Source of the DNA: Paenibacillus sp. H1-7
GTDB lineage: Bacteria; Bacillota; Bacilli; Paenibacillales; NBRC-103111
Assembly: GCF_022354825.1 (NCBI RefSeq)
Contig: NZ_CP031168.1
Coordinates: 807,501-871,500 of the forward strand
Reading direction: 5' to 3'
DNA length: 64,000 nt
Positions 27,281 to 37,087 of the stretch are shown here, one piece after another; the first letter of the stretch is position 1; each line of letters begins with the position of its first letter. Under the pieces are notes generated by a model, which was given only the letters and a program-made list of their open reading frames with translations, did no database searches and was not told the DNA's origin. Position numbers and translations under genes: made by a program.

Positions 27281-28480
27281 ATGAGCGGGAATAGGGTATC
27301 CATTTTATTGGTCGGCATTGGCGGCTATGGAGCCAACTATGTTAACGAAATGCTGAACGGAAACTATGAAAATGAAGCTTTTATCGCAGGGGTAGTCGAT
27401 GTAAAGCCGGAAACGAGCAAGTTTTACGAGGCGCTGAAGGAACGGAACGTGCCGTTTTATCCGACGATGGAAAGCTTTTATGCTCAAAGCACGGCGGATC
27501 TTGCCGTAATATCCACACCGATACAATTTCACTGCGAGCAGACCTGCCTGGCGCTGTCGAAGGGGAGCAACGTGCTGTGCGAGAAGCCGATTTCTCCTAC
27601 GGTACAAGACGTTCACAAGATGATGGAAGCACGGGACCGTGCAGGAAAGTTCGTGGCCATCGGCTTCGACTGGTCGTTTACGCCGCAAATTCAGCAGCTG
27701 AAGCAGGATATTTCCGGCGGCTTGTTCGGGAAGCCGAAGCGGCTTAAGTCCATCGTGCTGTGGAGACGGACAGACAGCTATTTCATGAGCGGGTGGAAAG
27801 GCCGGAAAAAAGGCGATAACGGCGAGTGGATTTTGGACAGCGTAGCTCATAACGCTACGTCTCATTATTTGCACAATATGTTTTATGTCCTGGGAGGCCA
27901 GACGGATCGCAGTCTGCCGCTGCAAACCGTAGAGGCGGAGCTGTACAGGGCGAACAAGATTGAAAATTTCGATACGTGTGCGCTCAGGGCTTATGGCGAT
28001 AACGGCGTGGAGGTTTTGTTTTACGCTACCCATGCAGTTAGCGACAACTACGGTCCTGCGCTTCATTTTGAATTTGAAAACGCTGTTATTACCTATTCGT
28101 CAGGAACAAACGAGAACCGTATCGAGGCGGTATTTAATGACGGTACGGTCAAGCACTATGCGCAGCAAAAATACAGTAAGCTCGGCACCTGCATCAAAGC
28201 TGTCTCTAACGGCGGATCAACCATTCCGTGCGGACTGGAAGCGGCGTATGCGGAAGTGCTGTGCATGAACGGGATGCTGGAATCGATGCCGGCTATCCGC
28301 ACGTTCCCTGAGGAGCTGATCCAAAGGGACGAGGAAGTGAAGTTCAATTGGGTGCTAGGCTTGCGCGAAGCATTGCTGGACAGCTTCCATCGCGGGTCTC
28401 TGCCATCGGAGCTCGGGTACGAATGGGCGGCTAAAGGGCGCAGCACCGAATTGACTGAATACCGTGCTTATACAGGATAA
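27281..28480 (+). CDS. Gfo/Idh/MocA-family oxidoreductase
   Basis: This 399-aa dehydrogenase has an N-terminal Rossmann domain (LLVGIGGYGANYVNEM, residues ~9-24; VVDVKPE; ISTPIQFH) and the family signature CEKPISPTV near residue 105. The C-terminal alpha/beta domain includes the usual substrate-pocket His in DSVAHNATSHYLHNM. It would oxidise or reduce a sugar or cyclitol with NAD(P). Substrate is not predictable. GAGGTGAAGG precedes ATG 27281. It stands alone between two terminators, so its role comes only from its own promoter with tandem repeats. Confidence 0.87.
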   Translation: MSGNRVSILLVGIGGYGANYVNEMLNGNYENEAFIAGVVDVKPETSKFYEALKERNVPFYPTMESFYAQSTADLAVISTPIQFHCEQTCLALSKGSNVLCEKPISPTVQDVHKMMEARDRAGKFVAIGFDWSFTPQIQQLKQDISGGLFGKPKRLKSIVLWRRTDSYFMSGWKGRKKGDNGEWILDSVAHNATSHYLHNMFYVLGGQTDRSLPLQTVEAELYRANKIENFDTCALRAYGDNGVEVLFYATHAVSDNYGPALHFEFENAVITYSSGTNENRIEAVFNDGTVKHYAQQKYSKLGTCIKAVSNGGSTIPCGLEAAYAEVLCMNGMLESMPAIRTFPEELIQRDEEVKFNWVLGLREALLDSFHRGSLPSELGYEWAAKGRSTELTEYRAYTG

Positions 28481-28496
28481 AATGAATAGGAACGGG

Positions 28497-28543
28497 AAAA
28501 CCGCTGATTCAAGCTGAGGCTTGAACCGGCGGTTTTATTTTTG
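28497..28543 (+). terminator. Terminator after the oxidoreductase
   Basis: AAAACCGCTGATTCAAG pairs with CTTGAACCGGCGGTTTT (one mismatch region) around CTGAGG and is followed by ATTTTTG. Confidence 0.88.
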
Positions 28544-28586
28544 TTTAGGAAATTATGCGGAGCAATTTCCTATGGATAATGGGGGC

Positions 28587-28650
28587 TCCCCCAAAAGCAA
28601 CAGGATTAAGCTTCGAAGCATGATCTTAACCTTTGGGGGATTTGTTTTTA
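28587..28650 (+). terminator. Second hairpin with T-tract upstream of the DUF6483 gene
   Basis: TCCCCCAAA (28587-28595) and TTTGGGGGA (28632-28640) are perfectly complementary, with an inner GGATTAAG/CTTAACC stem, and are followed by TTTGTTTTTA. It lies between a complete terminator and the next gene. It may be an attenuator or an inserted element. Confidence 0.55.
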
Positions 28651-28737
28651 AGCCGGTGTGGTCCGGTGCGGAATTTTTCAATACCCAATCCCATGCGTTA
28701 CAATAGAAGAAATCCGTCATGGGCTGGAGGGATGGCG

Positions 28738-29409
28738 TTGTATCGCAGAGACTATCTTTTACGAATGATTGAGCAGTTCACGGTTACAATGGCGCAGGTG
28801 CTGCTGAAGCGGCAAAACCGCAGGCTCGCGGAAGCGATGGAGCTTATCGCCCAGGCGATGAAGCAGCTGCTTGGACTCAATTCCAAGCTGGTCCGGGCGC
28901 TGTCCGTCAAGGATATCATTGGCTTGCTTTCGGCTAACGGCCATTTTGATGCGGGAAAAGGATTGCTGCTGAGCGACATGCTGAAGGCGGAAGGGGAGCT
29001 GCTTGGTGATGCCGGTGAGCCGTTGGAAGCGGAGAGCTGTTTCTTGAAGTCGCTGGAGCTGCTTCTGGAAATACGGCAAATGGAAGATGCGGAAGAGCTG
29101 CATCGTGACGCGGAGGAACGGGTGAGCATCCTACTGCCTCAAGTGAAGCAGACCAGAATGAATTTGCGGCTGATGGAGCTGTTGCTCGGCCACTACGATG
29201 CGACGGGCCAGCTGGCGAAGGCGGAGGACATGCTGTTTTTCATGCTCGACGACGATCCGGGCAATCCTAAGCTGGTGGAGCGCGGCATCGACATGTACGA
29301 GCGTTGGTCTGAGCTTGAGCCGGAGCAGTGGGCGGAGGGCAATTTGAGCGGGGAGGAAATTCAGGAAAGCCGTGAATTGTTGATTAAAATGAAACAAAAT
29401 GGGAGTTAA
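28738..29409 (+). CDS. DUF6483-family protein with TPR-like helices
   Basis: This 223-aa all-helical acidic protein begins MYRRDYLLRMIEQF, which matches my recollection of DUF6483 proteins. Repeated helical pairs in the second half (LLLGHYDATGQLAKAEDMLF) look TPR-like. Function is unknown. TTG 28738 is chosen because GGAGG at 28726-28730 is seven bases away. The in-frame ATG at 28732 would be only one base from that site and is unlikely, but it cannot be excluded. No signal peptide is present. The purine operon promoter follows. Confidence 0.75.
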   Translation: MYRRDYLLRMIEQFTVTMAQVLLKRQNRRLAEAMELIAQAMKQLLGLNSKLVRALSVKDIIGLLSANGHFDAGKGLLLSDMLKAEGELLGDAGEPLEAESCFLKSLELLLEIRQMEDAEELHRDAEERVSILLPQVKQTRMNLRLMELLLGHYDATGQLAKAEDMLFFMLDDDPGNPKLVERGIDMYERWSELEPEQWAEGNLSGEEIQESRELLIKMKQNGS

Positions 29410-29438
29410 CTCCACATTTTGCCCGGTTATGCTATTTG

Positions 29439-29518
29439 AAATGCGAACTTTATAGGATTCTGATTCACATAATGTTCGTCTTTTTTTGTTGACACATGCC
29501 TTCCATCACTGGTAAACT
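29439..29518 (+). promoter_or_regulatory. PurR-box-like sites and promoter of the pur operon
   Basis: AAATGCGAACTTT (29439-29451) and, inverted, AATGTTCGTCTTT (29471-29483) resemble the B. subtilis PurBox AWWWCCGAACWWT at 12 and 11 of 13 positions and are 19 bp apart in opposite orientation. TTGACA (29489-29494), an 18-bp spacer and TAAACT (29513-29518) form the promoter. This suggests PurR repression relieved by PRPP, as in Bacillus. Confidence 0.75.
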
Positions 29519-29565
29519 AAAAGTGTAATCGTAACGTGGATTTTTAGCTGAAAATGTCAAATTTT

Positions 29566-29632
29566 CTCGTATAATGTCGGGGATATGGCCCGGAAGTATC
29601 TACCCAAAAACCATAAATTTTTGGACTACGAG
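29566..29632 (+). promoter_or_regulatory. Guanine riboswitch (purine aptamer) of the pur operon
   Basis: The 67-base aptamer has P1 strands CTCGTA/TACGAG, a P2 hairpin TCGGGGATATGGCCCGG, J2/3 GTATCTACC, P3 CCAAAAACCATAAATTTTTGG, and J3/1 ACTACGAG. The C in GGACTACG corresponds to C74, indicating a guanine or hypoxanthine ligand. Downstream, ATACTCGT (29687-29694) is complementary to ACGAGTAT (29628-29635), which includes the P1 3' strand, so it can form an antiterminator competing with P1. A weak terminator (GATAG/CTATC stem then GTTTTGTGTTT, 29701-29755) follows. Ligand should switch purine synthesis off. Confidence 0.95.
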
Positions 29633-29774
29633 TATGCGTGTTCGAAGGTCGGCACACCGGTGCTCGGCCTTAGCTTGCGCTGTGCAATACTCGTCGTCCT
29701 GCCGATAGACCATTACGGTGCCTATCTGCCGGGCGTTTTGTGTTTAATCAGGAAAATAGACGACGGAGGTTATT

Positions 29775-30260
29775 ATGTCTGCTCTTGTTGGAGTGATCAT
29801 GGGAAGCAAGTCCGATTGGGAAACCATGAAGCATGCTTGCGACATGCTGGAGGAACTCGGGGTGCCTTACGAGAAGCAAGTCGTATCGGCTCACCGTACG
29901 CCGGATTTAATGTTCGAGTATGCGGCGTCCGCGGCCGAACGCGGATTGAAGGTTATTATCGCGGGAGCGGGCGGAGCCGCTCATCTGCCCGGCATGGTCG
30001 CCGCAAAAACGGAGCTGCCGGTTATTGGCGTGCCTGTCAAAACGTCCACGCTGAACGGAATGGACTCGCTGCTGTCGATCGTGCAAATGCCGGGCGGCAT
30101 TCCTGTGGCGACGGTAGCCATCGGTCATGCCGGCGCAACGAACGCCGGACTGCTGGCAGCACAAATCCTGGGCGCGTTCGATGCCGAGCTGCAGCAAAAG
30201 GTGCGTGACCGCCGCGAGCGGATTCGCCAATCGGTCATAGAAAGCAGCGTGCTCGAATGA
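29775..30260 (+). CDS. purE: N5-carboxyaminoimidazole ribonucleotide mutase
   Basis: This 161-aa class I PurE moves the carboxyl group of N5-CAIR to give CAIR. The signature GSKSDWETM is at ~11-19 and [17 protein letters not shown] at ~66-82 with the catalytic His. The length is typical. ATG 29775 follows GGAGGTT. It is the first gene of a 13-gene operon with the B. subtilis order and ends with an ATGA overlap into purK. Confidence 0.97.
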   Translation: MSALVGVIMGSKSDWETMKHACDMLEELGVPYEKQVVSAHRTPDLMFEYAASAAERGLKVIIAGAGGAAHLPGMVAAKTELPVIGVPVKTSTLNGMDSLLSIVQMPGGIPVATVAIGHAGATNAGLLAAQILGAFDAELQQKVRDRRERIRQSVIESSVLE

Positions 30261-31444
30261 GCCAAGCACAGAACAACAACGAGACGGGCAAGGTAATTCG
30301 TCCCGGAGGCACGATCGGCGTACTTGGCGGCGGCCAGCTGGGCCGCATGCTCGCATTGGCCGGAAGGGCCATGGGCTACCGCTTCGTGACGCTGGATCCG
30401 ACCCCGGATGCGCCTTGCGGACAAGTGGCCGACCGGCAGATCGTCGCTTCCTATGATGATGTGGAAGCTGCAAGAGCTTTGGCGGAGCAATCGGACGTCA
30501 TCACGTATGAGTTCGAAAATGTCGACGCCGACGTAACCGGCCTGCTGATGGCCGAATCGTACGTCCCGCAGGGAAGCCAGCTGCTGTATACGACGCAGCA
30601 TCGTCTGCGCGAGAAGCGGGCGATTGAAGCGGCGGGCGTGAAGGTGGCGCCTTATGCGGAAATTGCCAGCGCCGAACAGCTTCGCGAAGCGGTACAACGC
30701 TTCGGTACGCCGTGCGTGCTGAAGACGGCGACCGGCGGCTACGACGGCAAAGGCCAATGGGTCATCCGGTCGCTGGATGAAGTCGAGGAAGCTTTCGCAA
30801 CGCTGAGTAAAGCGAAGACGGAGCTGGTGCTCGAACAGTTTATCCACTTCGAGAAGGAACTATCCGTCATAGCGGCAAGAAGCCCAAGAGGCGAAGTGAA
30901 AGCATTCCCTGCGGCGGAGAACATTCATATCAATAATATATTGCATCTATCCATTGTTCCTGCGAGAACGAGCGAGAGCATTCAGCAGGAGGCGGAGCGG
31001 CTAGCGATGAGAATCGCGGCATCGCTGAACGTGATCGGGCTGATCGCCGTGGAGATGTTCCTTACCCGCGACGGACAGCTGTTCGTCAATGAGCTGGCTC
31101 CAAGGCCGCACAATTCGGGGCATTACACGATGGAGGCTTGCGCCACGTCGCAGTTTGAGCAGCATGTGCGCGCCATCTGCAATTTGCCTCTCGGATCAAC
31201 GGAGCTTTTGACCCCGGTGGTGATGGTCAACGTGCTCGGACAGCATGTCGAGCCGCTGCTGGATTGGATCGTGAAGCCGGAATCGGAGCAGGTTGCTCCG
31301 GGCGTTACGGCTAAGGTTCATCTGTACGGCAAGAGCGAGAGCAAGCATAACCGGAAGATGGGGCACGTCAACGTGCTGGCCGGATCGACGGATGCGGCTA
31401 TGCAGTGGATAGAGGCTTCGGACATATGGAAATCTAATAATTAG
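30257..31444 (+). CDS. purK: N5-carboxyaminoimidazole ribonucleotide synthase
   Basis: This 395-aa ATP-grasp enzyme uses ATP and bicarbonate to carboxylate AIR. It has the preATP-grasp nucleotide motif [18 protein letters not shown] (~23-40), the ATP-grasp lid [13 protein letters not shown] (~155-167) and the metal-site segment [15 protein letters not shown] (~273-287). It overlaps purE by four bases and is translationally coupled. PurK with a class I PurE shows the usual two-step bacterial route to CAIR. Confidence 0.97.
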   Translation: MSQAQNNNETGKVIRPGGTIGVLGGGQLGRMLALAGRAMGYRFVTLDPTPDAPCGQVADRQIVASYDDVEAARALAEQSDVITYEFENVDADVTGLLMAESYVPQGSQLLYTTQHRLREKRAIEAAGVKVAPYAEIASAEQLREAVQRFGTPCVLKTATGGYDGKGQWVIRSLDEVEEAFATLSKAKTELVLEQFIHFEKELSVIAARSPRGEVKAFPAAENIHINNILHLSIVPARTSESIQQEAERLAMRIAASLNVIGLIAVEMFLTRDGQLFVNELAPRPHNSGHYTMEACATSQFEQHVRAICNLPLGSTELLTPVVMVNVLGQHVEPLLDWIVKPESEQVAPGVTAKVHLYGKSESKHNRKMGHVNVLAGSTDAAMQWIEASDIWKSNN

Positions 31445-31474
31445 AACGAAAAGCATAGAATCGGAGGAAATACA

Positions 31475-32770
31475 ATGATCGATCGTTACACAAGACCGGA
31501 AATGGCACGCATTTGGACTGAAGAGAACAGATTCAACGCATGGCTTGAAGTAGAGCTGCTTTCCTGCGAAGCATGGGCTGAGCTCGGCGTTATTCCGAAA
31601 GAAGACGTCAAGGAGCTGCGTAAGAACGCCGCATTCGATATCGACCGCATTTATGAAATCGAGCTGGAAACACGCCACGACGTAATCGCGTTTACCCGCG
31701 CCGTTTCCGAGAAGGTCGGACCGGAGCGCAAATGGGTGCATTACGGCTTGACTTCCACCGACGTGGTGGATACTGCTCTTGGCTACTTGCTGAAGCAAGC
31801 CAACGAGATTTTAGAGAAGGACATTATCAATTTCATCGAAATTTTGAAAAACAAAGCAATCGAGCACAAAGATACGGCAATGATGGGCCGTACGCATGGA
31901 GTACATGCCGAGCCGACAACGTTCGGATTGAAAATGGCTCTCTGGTACGAAGAGATGAAACGGAATCTCGAGCGCTTCCGCTTTGCGGCTGACGGCGTAC
32001 AGTACGGGAAAATTTCCGGCGCGGTAGGCACGTACGCGAACATCGATCCTTTCGTGGAAAAGTACGTCTGCGACAAGCTCGGAACGAACCCGGCTCCGAT
32101 CTCGACCCAAACGCTGCAGCGTGACCGTCACGCTGAATATATGGCTACGCTGGCGCTGGTTGCCACTTCGCTCGACAAGTTTGCTACCGAAATTCGCGCG
32201 CTGCAAAAGAGCGAATTCCGCGAAGTCGAGGAGCCGTTCGCCAAAGGGCAAAAGGGCTCGTCCGCGATGCCGCACAAGCGCAACCCGATCGGCTGCGAAA
32301 GCATCTCCGGCTTGTCCCGCGTGATCCGCGGCCACATGATTTCCGCTTACGAGAATGTAACGCTGTGGCATGAGCGCGACATTTCGCACTCGTCCGTAGA
32401 GCGCATTATTTTGCCGGATGCGACGACGCTTTTGAACTACATGCTGAACCGTCTCGGCAATATCATCAAGAACTTGACCGTGTTCCCAGAGAATATGAAG
32501 CGCAATATGCAAAGCACGTACGGCGTTCCGTTCTCCGGCCGCGTGATGACGAAGCTGATCGACAAAGGCTTCAGCCGCGAGCAAGCGTACGATACCGTAC
32601 AGCCTAGAGCAATGCAGGCTTGGGAGCAGCAGCGTTCGTTCCGCGAGATCATCGAGAGCACGCCGGAAATCCGCGAGCAGCTGAGCCTGGAGGAAATCGA
32701 GGATTGCTTCAATCCTAGCTGGCATTTGAAGCATGTGGATACGATCTTCGAGCGTTTGGGCTTAATTTAA
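31475..32770 (+). CDS. purB: Adenylosuccinate lyase
   Basis: This 431-aa member of the fumarase/aspartase superfamily releases fumarate from SAICAR and adenylosuccinate. The superfamily signature [10 protein letters not shown] is near residues 263-272, the first catalytic His is in [20 protein letters not shown] near 140, and [12 protein letters not shown] near 300 carries another conserved His. CGGAGG precedes ATG 31475. The length equals that of the B. subtilis enzyme (431 aa, from memory). Confidence 0.97.
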   Translation: MIDRYTRPEMARIWTEENRFNAWLEVELLSCEAWAELGVIPKEDVKELRKNAAFDIDRIYEIELETRHDVIAFTRAVSEKVGPERKWVHYGLTSTDVVDTALGYLLKQANEILEKDIINFIEILKNKAIEHKDTAMMGRTHGVHAEPTTFGLKMALWYEEMKRNLERFRFAADGVQYGKISGAVGTYANIDPFVEKYVCDKLGTNPAPISTQTLQRDRHAEYMATLALVATSLDKFATEIRALQKSEFREVEEPFAKGQKGSSAMPHKRNPIGCESISGLSRVIRGHMISAYENVTLWHERDISHSSVERIILPDATTLLNYMLNRLGNIIKNLTVFPENMKRNMQSTYGVPFSGRVMTKLIDKGFSREQAYDTVQPRAMQAWEQQRSFREIIESTPEIREQLSLEEIEDCFNPSWHLKHVDTIFERLGLI

Positions 32771-32873
32771 TCTATAAATAAAACGTGTTTGAAGCATGAT
32801 CAGGGCGGACAAGTAATGGTATAGGATCTCAGCTCTCATGCTTCAGGCACCTTTGGGGAGGACCAACTCAATC

Positions 32874-33758
32874 ATGGCCGTAACGAAGGCGATTTCTAGC
32901 GCTGAACCTTTTGTCAAAGCACCACTGCTGTATAAAGGCAAAGTCCGCGAGCTGTACGATCTGGGAGAGTATTATCTTATCGCGGTAACCGACCGCATCT
33001 CGGCGTTTGACTGGGTGCTCTCGCCAGCCGTAACCGATAAAGGGAACGTGCTGAACAGCTTGAGCAAGTTCTGGTTTGAGCAAACGAAACACATGATGCC
33101 TAACCATGTGGTACATGGCGATGTAGAGCAGCTCGGCGATATCGTCACCGACCGCGACATCATGAAGGACCGCTTCATGGTGACCAAGAAAGCGGAGCGG
33201 ATCGACATTGAATGCGTCGTGCGCGGCTACATAACCGGCGGCGGCTGGCGTCAGTATGAGAAGACAGGCGAGATCAACGGGCACAAGCTGCCTGAAGGAA
33301 TGCGCAAAAACGAGCGTTTCCCGAAGCCGATCTTCACTCCTGCCGCGAAAAACGACGTAGGCCACGACGAAGACATTTCGATCGAGCGTATGAAGGAGCT
33401 TGTCGGCGCCGAGCTGACGGAGCAGCTGGAAGCGAAGAGCATCATGCTGTATGAATTTGCCCGCCAGTTTTGCGAGGAGCGGGGCATCATTTTGGCGGAT
33501 ACGAAATTCGAGTTCGGCCTGATCGACGGAGAAATTATTTTAATAGATGAAATTTTCACTCCGGACTCCTCCCGTTTTTGGGCGAAGGAAAACTACGCAT
33601 TCGACATCGAGATCGACAGCATGGATAAAGAACCGGTCCGGACCTACTTGTCGGGAACCGATTGGGACAAAAACAGCGAGCCGGACCCGCTGCCGGATGA
33701 CGTCGTTGAGGAAACGTCCCGCCGCTACAGAGCGATTTACGACCGTTTGGTGAAATGA
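32874..33758 (+). CDS. purC: SAICAR synthase
   Basis: This 294-aa phosphoribosylaminoimidazole-succinocarboxamide synthase joins CAIR with aspartate. The glycine-rich loop KGKVRELYDL is near residue 20, ECVVRGYITGGGW near 110 and LADTKFEFG near 205. The protein is of the longer PurC type, about 50 residues larger than the 241-aa B. subtilis form. ATG 32874 is preferred. The upstream ATG 32838 precedes the ribosome binding site GGGGAGG at 32855, so the twelve extra residues are unlikely. The 100-base gap before it shows no terminator. Confidence 0.95.
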   Translation: MAVTKAISSAEPFVKAPLLYKGKVRELYDLGEYYLIAVTDRISAFDWVLSPAVTDKGNVLNSLSKFWFEQTKHMMPNHVVHGDVEQLGDIVTDRDIMKDRFMVTKKAERIDIECVVRGYITGGGWRQYEKTGEINGHKLPEGMRKNERFPKPIFTPAAKNDVGHDEDISIERMKELVGAELTEQLEAKSIMLYEFARQFCEERGIILADTKFEFGLIDGEIILIDEIFTPDSSRFWAKENYAFDIEIDSMDKEPVRTYLSGTDWDKNSEPDPLPDDVVEETSRRYRAIYDRLVK

Positions 33759-33852
33759 TTCGACGACCGAATTATTAGCGCCGTTCACGATATACGAGAT
33801 CCATCATTTATAGTGTGAAAGAAACCACTTACTCCCAAGGAGGATTCACCCC

Positions 33853-34095
33853 ATGTTAAAAGCAACCGTTTATGTAACGATCAAGCAAAGCGTACTCGAT
33901 CCGCAAGGCGTAGCCGTTCAAGGCGCTCTTCATTCCATGGGCTTTGACGAAGTGGGCAAAGTGCGCGTAGGCAAATACTTGGAGCTGGAGCTCGGCACGA
34001 CAGACCGCGCTGTAGCGGAAGAACGCGTAAAGGCGATGTGCGAGAAGCTGTTGGCTAACACCGTTATCGAAGATTACCGCTACGAGCTCGTTTAA
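33853..34095 (+). CDS. purS: FGAM synthase subunit PurS
   Basis: This 80-aa PurS protein would bridge PurQ and the small PurL in the three-part formylglycinamidine synthase complex and help ammonia channelling. The sequence VYVTIKQSVLDPQGVAVQ and the central VRVGKYLELEL are typical. CAAGGAGG precedes ATG 33853. It lies between purC and purQ as in Bacillus. Confidence 0.96.
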   Translation: MLKATVYVTIKQSVLDPQGVAVQGALHSMGFDEVGKVRVGKYLELELGTTDRAVAEERVKAMCEKLLANTVIEDYRYELV

Positions 34096-34170
34096 TCCAG
34101 ACTACCATCCGGACACGACGGATTTATAAATCGACAGAGAATAGATCGACCCTTAAAGGAGGAGCACGTG

Positions 34171-34866
34171 ATGAATTTCGCTGTACTGGTGTTTCCCGGC
34201 TCTAATTGTGACATCGACTGTTATAAAGCGGTAGAGGACACGATCGGCCAGCCTGTTAGCTACGTTTGGCATACCGAAACGGATTTATCTTCTTATGACT
34301 GTATCATCGTTCCAGGAGGCTTCTCTTACGGAGACTACCTGCGCTGCGGCGCTATCGCCCGCTTTGCTCCGGTAATGAATGCGCTCGTTCAAGCTGCGGA
34401 GCAGGGAAAATATATTATCGGGATTTGCAACGGATTTCAAATTTTGCTTGAATCGGGCTTGCTTCCTGGAGCTATGCTTCGCAACGAATCGCTCAAATTC
34501 CGCTGTCACGCAGCGATGCTGCAGGTGGAAAATACGGCGACTCCGTTTACGTCGGAGTACAAGCAAGGCGAGCTGATCAACATTCCGATCGCTCACGGCG
34601 AAGGCAACTACTACTGTGACGATGCAACATTGGCGGAGCTGAAAGCCAACAATCAGATCGTGTTCCGTTACGAAGCGGGCAGCAATCCTAACGGTTCCGT
34701 GGACGACATCGCGGGAATCTGCAGCAAAAACGGCAACGTGCTTGGCATGATGCCGCATCCGGAGCGCGCAGTGCACGAGCTGCTCGGTTCGGCGGACGGC
34801 AAACGGATGTTCACATCGATCTTGAGCACTTGGAGGGAAAAACATGGCGCAGCAACTATCGGCTAA
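34171..34866 (+). CDS. purQ: FGAM synthase glutaminase subunit PurQ
   Basis: This 231-aa class I glutamine amidotransferase supplies ammonia to PurL. The nucleophile elbow [15 protein letters not shown] carries the catalytic Cys near residue 88, and the His/Glu pair is in [14 protein letters not shown] near 194-207. GTG 34168 and ATG 34171 are adjacent. ATG has the better spacing from AAAGGAGGA. The 3' end overlaps purL by 23 bases. Confidence 0.96.
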   Translation: MNFAVLVFPGSNCDIDCYKAVEDTIGQPVSYVWHTETDLSSYDCIIVPGGFSYGDYLRCGAIARFAPVMNALVQAAEQGKYIIGICNGFQILLESGLLPGAMLRNESLKFRCHAAMLQVENTATPFTSEYKQGELINIPIAHGEGNYYCDDATLAELKANNQIVFRYEAGSNPNGSVDDIAGICSKNGNVLGMMPHPERAVHELLGSADGKRMFTSILSTWREKHGAATIG

Positions 34867-37087
34867 GGAGCCAACTGCAGAACAAATCGCAGAACAACAA
34901 ATTTACAAGCAGATGGGCGTAACCGATGCCGAATACGATAAAATTTGCGGCTTCCTCGGTCGTCAACCGAACTATGTGGAAATCGGCGTATTCAGCGTTA
35001 TGTGGTCCGAGCACTGTTCTTATAAAAATTCCAAGCCTGTACTTCGCAAGTTCCCGGTAACGGGTCCTCGCGTATTGATGGGACCGGGCGAAGGCGCGGG
35101 AATCGTCGATATCGGCGACAACCAGGCGGTCGTATTTAAAATCGAAAGCCATAACCATCCGTCCGCGATCGAGCCTTATCAAGGCGCAGCGACAGGGGTC
35201 GGCGGCATTATCCGCGACATTTTCTCGATGGGTGCGCGTCCGGTAGCATTGCTGAACAGCTTGCGCTTCGGCCGTCTCGAGAATGAGCGCGTCAAATATT
35301 TGTTCGAGCATGTAGTATCCGGGATTGCAGGCTACGGTAACTGTATCGGCATTCCGACCGTCGGCGGCGAAGTGATGTTCGACGAGAGCTACGAAGGCAA
35401 TCCGCTCGTTAACGCAATGTGCGTAGGGATCATCGATCACGACAAAATTCAAAAAGGCGTAGCCAAAGGGGTAGGCAACCCTGTGTTCTACGTAGGTCCG
35501 GCAACGGGCCGCGACGGCATCCACGGTGCGACGTTCGCATCCGAGGAACTGACCGCCGAATCCGAAGCGAAGCGTCCGGCTGTGCAAGTCGGCGATCCGT
35601 TCATGGAGAAGCTCGTATTGGAAGCTTGTCTTGATCTGATCAACTCCGGCATCGTGCTCGGTATTCAAGATATGGGTGCCGCAGGCTTGACTTGCTCCAG
35701 TGCGGAAATGGCAAGCAAAGCGGGCAACGGTATGGAGCTGTACCTCGACGAGGTTCCTCAGCGCGAGGAAGGCATGACGCCTTACGAAATGATGCTGTCC
35801 GAATCGCAGGAGCGCATGCTGTTCGTTGTCGAGCCTAAGCATGAAGCTCAAGCCAAAGCAATCTTCGAGCGTTGGGGCCTTCACTGCGCGAAGGTCGGCA
35901 AAGTTACCGACGACGGCCGTCTGAAGCTCTTTCACAAAGGCGGGCTGGTAGGCGACATGCCTGTAACCGCGCTTGTAGACGAGTGCCCGGTATACAACAA
36001 GCCTTCCCAGGTTCCTGCTTATTATGTTGACAATGCTTCCGTCGATACGACTCGGTATCCGGAAGTGACCGATTTGAACGGCGCTTTGGAAAAAGTGCTC
36101 GCATCCCCTACGGTTGCAAGCAAAGAGTGGGTTTACAACCAATACGATTACATGGTTCGCACCAGCACGGCGGTACGCCCCGGCTCCGATGCGGCTGTAG
36201 TAACGATTAACGGCTCGCGCAAAGCGTTGTCGATGTCCACGGACTGCAACGGCCGCTATGTGTACCTCGATCCGGAAGTAGGCGGTATGATTGCGGTTGC
36301 CGAAGGCGCACGCAACAACGTATGCTCCGGTGCGGAGCCATTGGCGATTACGGATAACTTGAACTTCGGAAGCCCGGAGAAGCCGGATATTTTCTGGCAG
36401 CTGGAAAAAGCGGCGGACGGTATGGCGGAAGCTTGCCGCAAGCTGGAGACTCCGGTTATCGGCGGTAACGTCAGCTTGTACAACGAAAACGCAAAAGGCG
36501 CGATTTACCCGACGCCGGTTGTCGGCATGGTAGGTCTCGTACACGATACGGATCACATTACAACACAAGGCTTCAAAAAAGAAGGCGACATCATCATCCT
36601 GCTCGGCGAGACGAAAGCGGAGCTGGGCGGAAGCGAGTTCCAATACGTGCTTCACGGCGTAACGGAAGGACGTCCTCCGCAAATCGATCTGGATGTAGAG
36701 AAAAAGCTTTTGAATACCGTTCTTGGCGCGATCCAAAAAGGGTACGTTGCTTCTGCGCATGACTTGTCCGACGGCGGCTTGGCCGTTGCTTTGGCCGAAA
36801 GCTGCATCAGCGGCCGTCTGGGAGCCAGCGTGAACTTCACCTCCGAGCTGCGCAACGATATCGCGCTGTTCAGCGAGAGCCAATCCCGTATCCTGCTAAG
36901 CGCATCGCCTGAACAAGCCGGAGCATTGAAGCAGTGGATCGCCGAGCAAGGCGTACCGTATCAAGAGCTAGGCCAGGTTCAAGGCAACGAATTACAAATC
37001 CAAGTGAACGCTAAACCAGTCATCCAAGCACCTGTTGCACAACTAGAAAAGGTTTGGAAGGATGCGATTCCATGTCTGATGAAGTAA
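34844..37087 (+). CDS. purL: FGAM synthase large subunit PurL (small type)
   Basis: This 747-aa ATP-dependent enzyme converts FGAR to FGAM with ammonia from PurQ. It belongs to the small PurL class that needs PurS and PurQ. Motifs include [13 protein letters not shown] near 45-57, [20 protein letters not shown] near 88-107, [19 protein letters not shown] near 168 and [17 protein letters not shown] near 640. GGAGGG precedes ATG 34844. It overlaps purQ at its start and purF at its end. Confidence 0.97.
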   Translation: MAQQLSAKEPTAEQIAEQQIYKQMGVTDAEYDKICGFLGRQPNYVEIGVFSVMWSEHCSYKNSKPVLRKFPVTGPRVLMGPGEGAGIVDIGDNQAVVFKIESHNHPSAIEPYQGAATGVGGIIRDIFSMGARPVALLNSLRFGRLENERVKYLFEHVVSGIAGYGNCIGIPTVGGEVMFDESYEGNPLVNAMCVGIIDHDKIQKGVAKGVGNPVFYVGPATGRDGIHGATFASEELTAESEAKRPAVQVGDPFMEKLVLEACLDLINSGIVLGIQDMGAAGLTCSSAEMASKAGNGMELYLDEVPQREEGMTPYEMMLSESQERMLFVVEPKHEAQAKAIFERWGLHCAKVGKVTDDGRLKLFHKGGLVGDMPVTALVDECPVYNKPSQVPAYYVDNASVDTTRYPEVTDLNGALEKVLASPTVASKEWVYNQYDYMVRTSTAVRPGSDAAVVTINGSRKALSMSTDCNGRYVYLDPEVGGMIAVAEGARNNVCSGAEPLAITDNLNFGSPEKPDIFWQLEKAADGMAEACRKLETPVIGGNVSLYNENAKGAIYPTPVVGMVGLVHDTDHITTQGFKKEGDIIILLGETKAELGGSEFQYVLHGVTEGRPPQIDLDVEKKLLNTVLGAIQKGYVASAHDLSDGGLAVALAESCISGRLGASVNFTSELRNDIALFSESQSRILLSASPEQAGALKQWIAEQGVPYQELGQVQGNELQIQVNAKPVIQAPVAQLEKVWKDAIPCLMK

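Noticed and set aside
29569-29576. TATAAT taken as the -10 box of the pur operon
   Set aside because: It is the conserved TATAAT of the purine aptamer P1/J1-2 region. The real promoter is about 60 bases upstream.
29585-30208. Plus-strand frame of 207 codons starting in the purine riboswitch
   Set aside because: It begins inside the aptamer and runs out of frame through purE.
34856-36883. Minus-strand frame of 675 codons opposite purL
   Set aside because: The sense strand encodes complete PurL. The antisense frame stays open because of codon bias, and its translation is low in recognisable structure.
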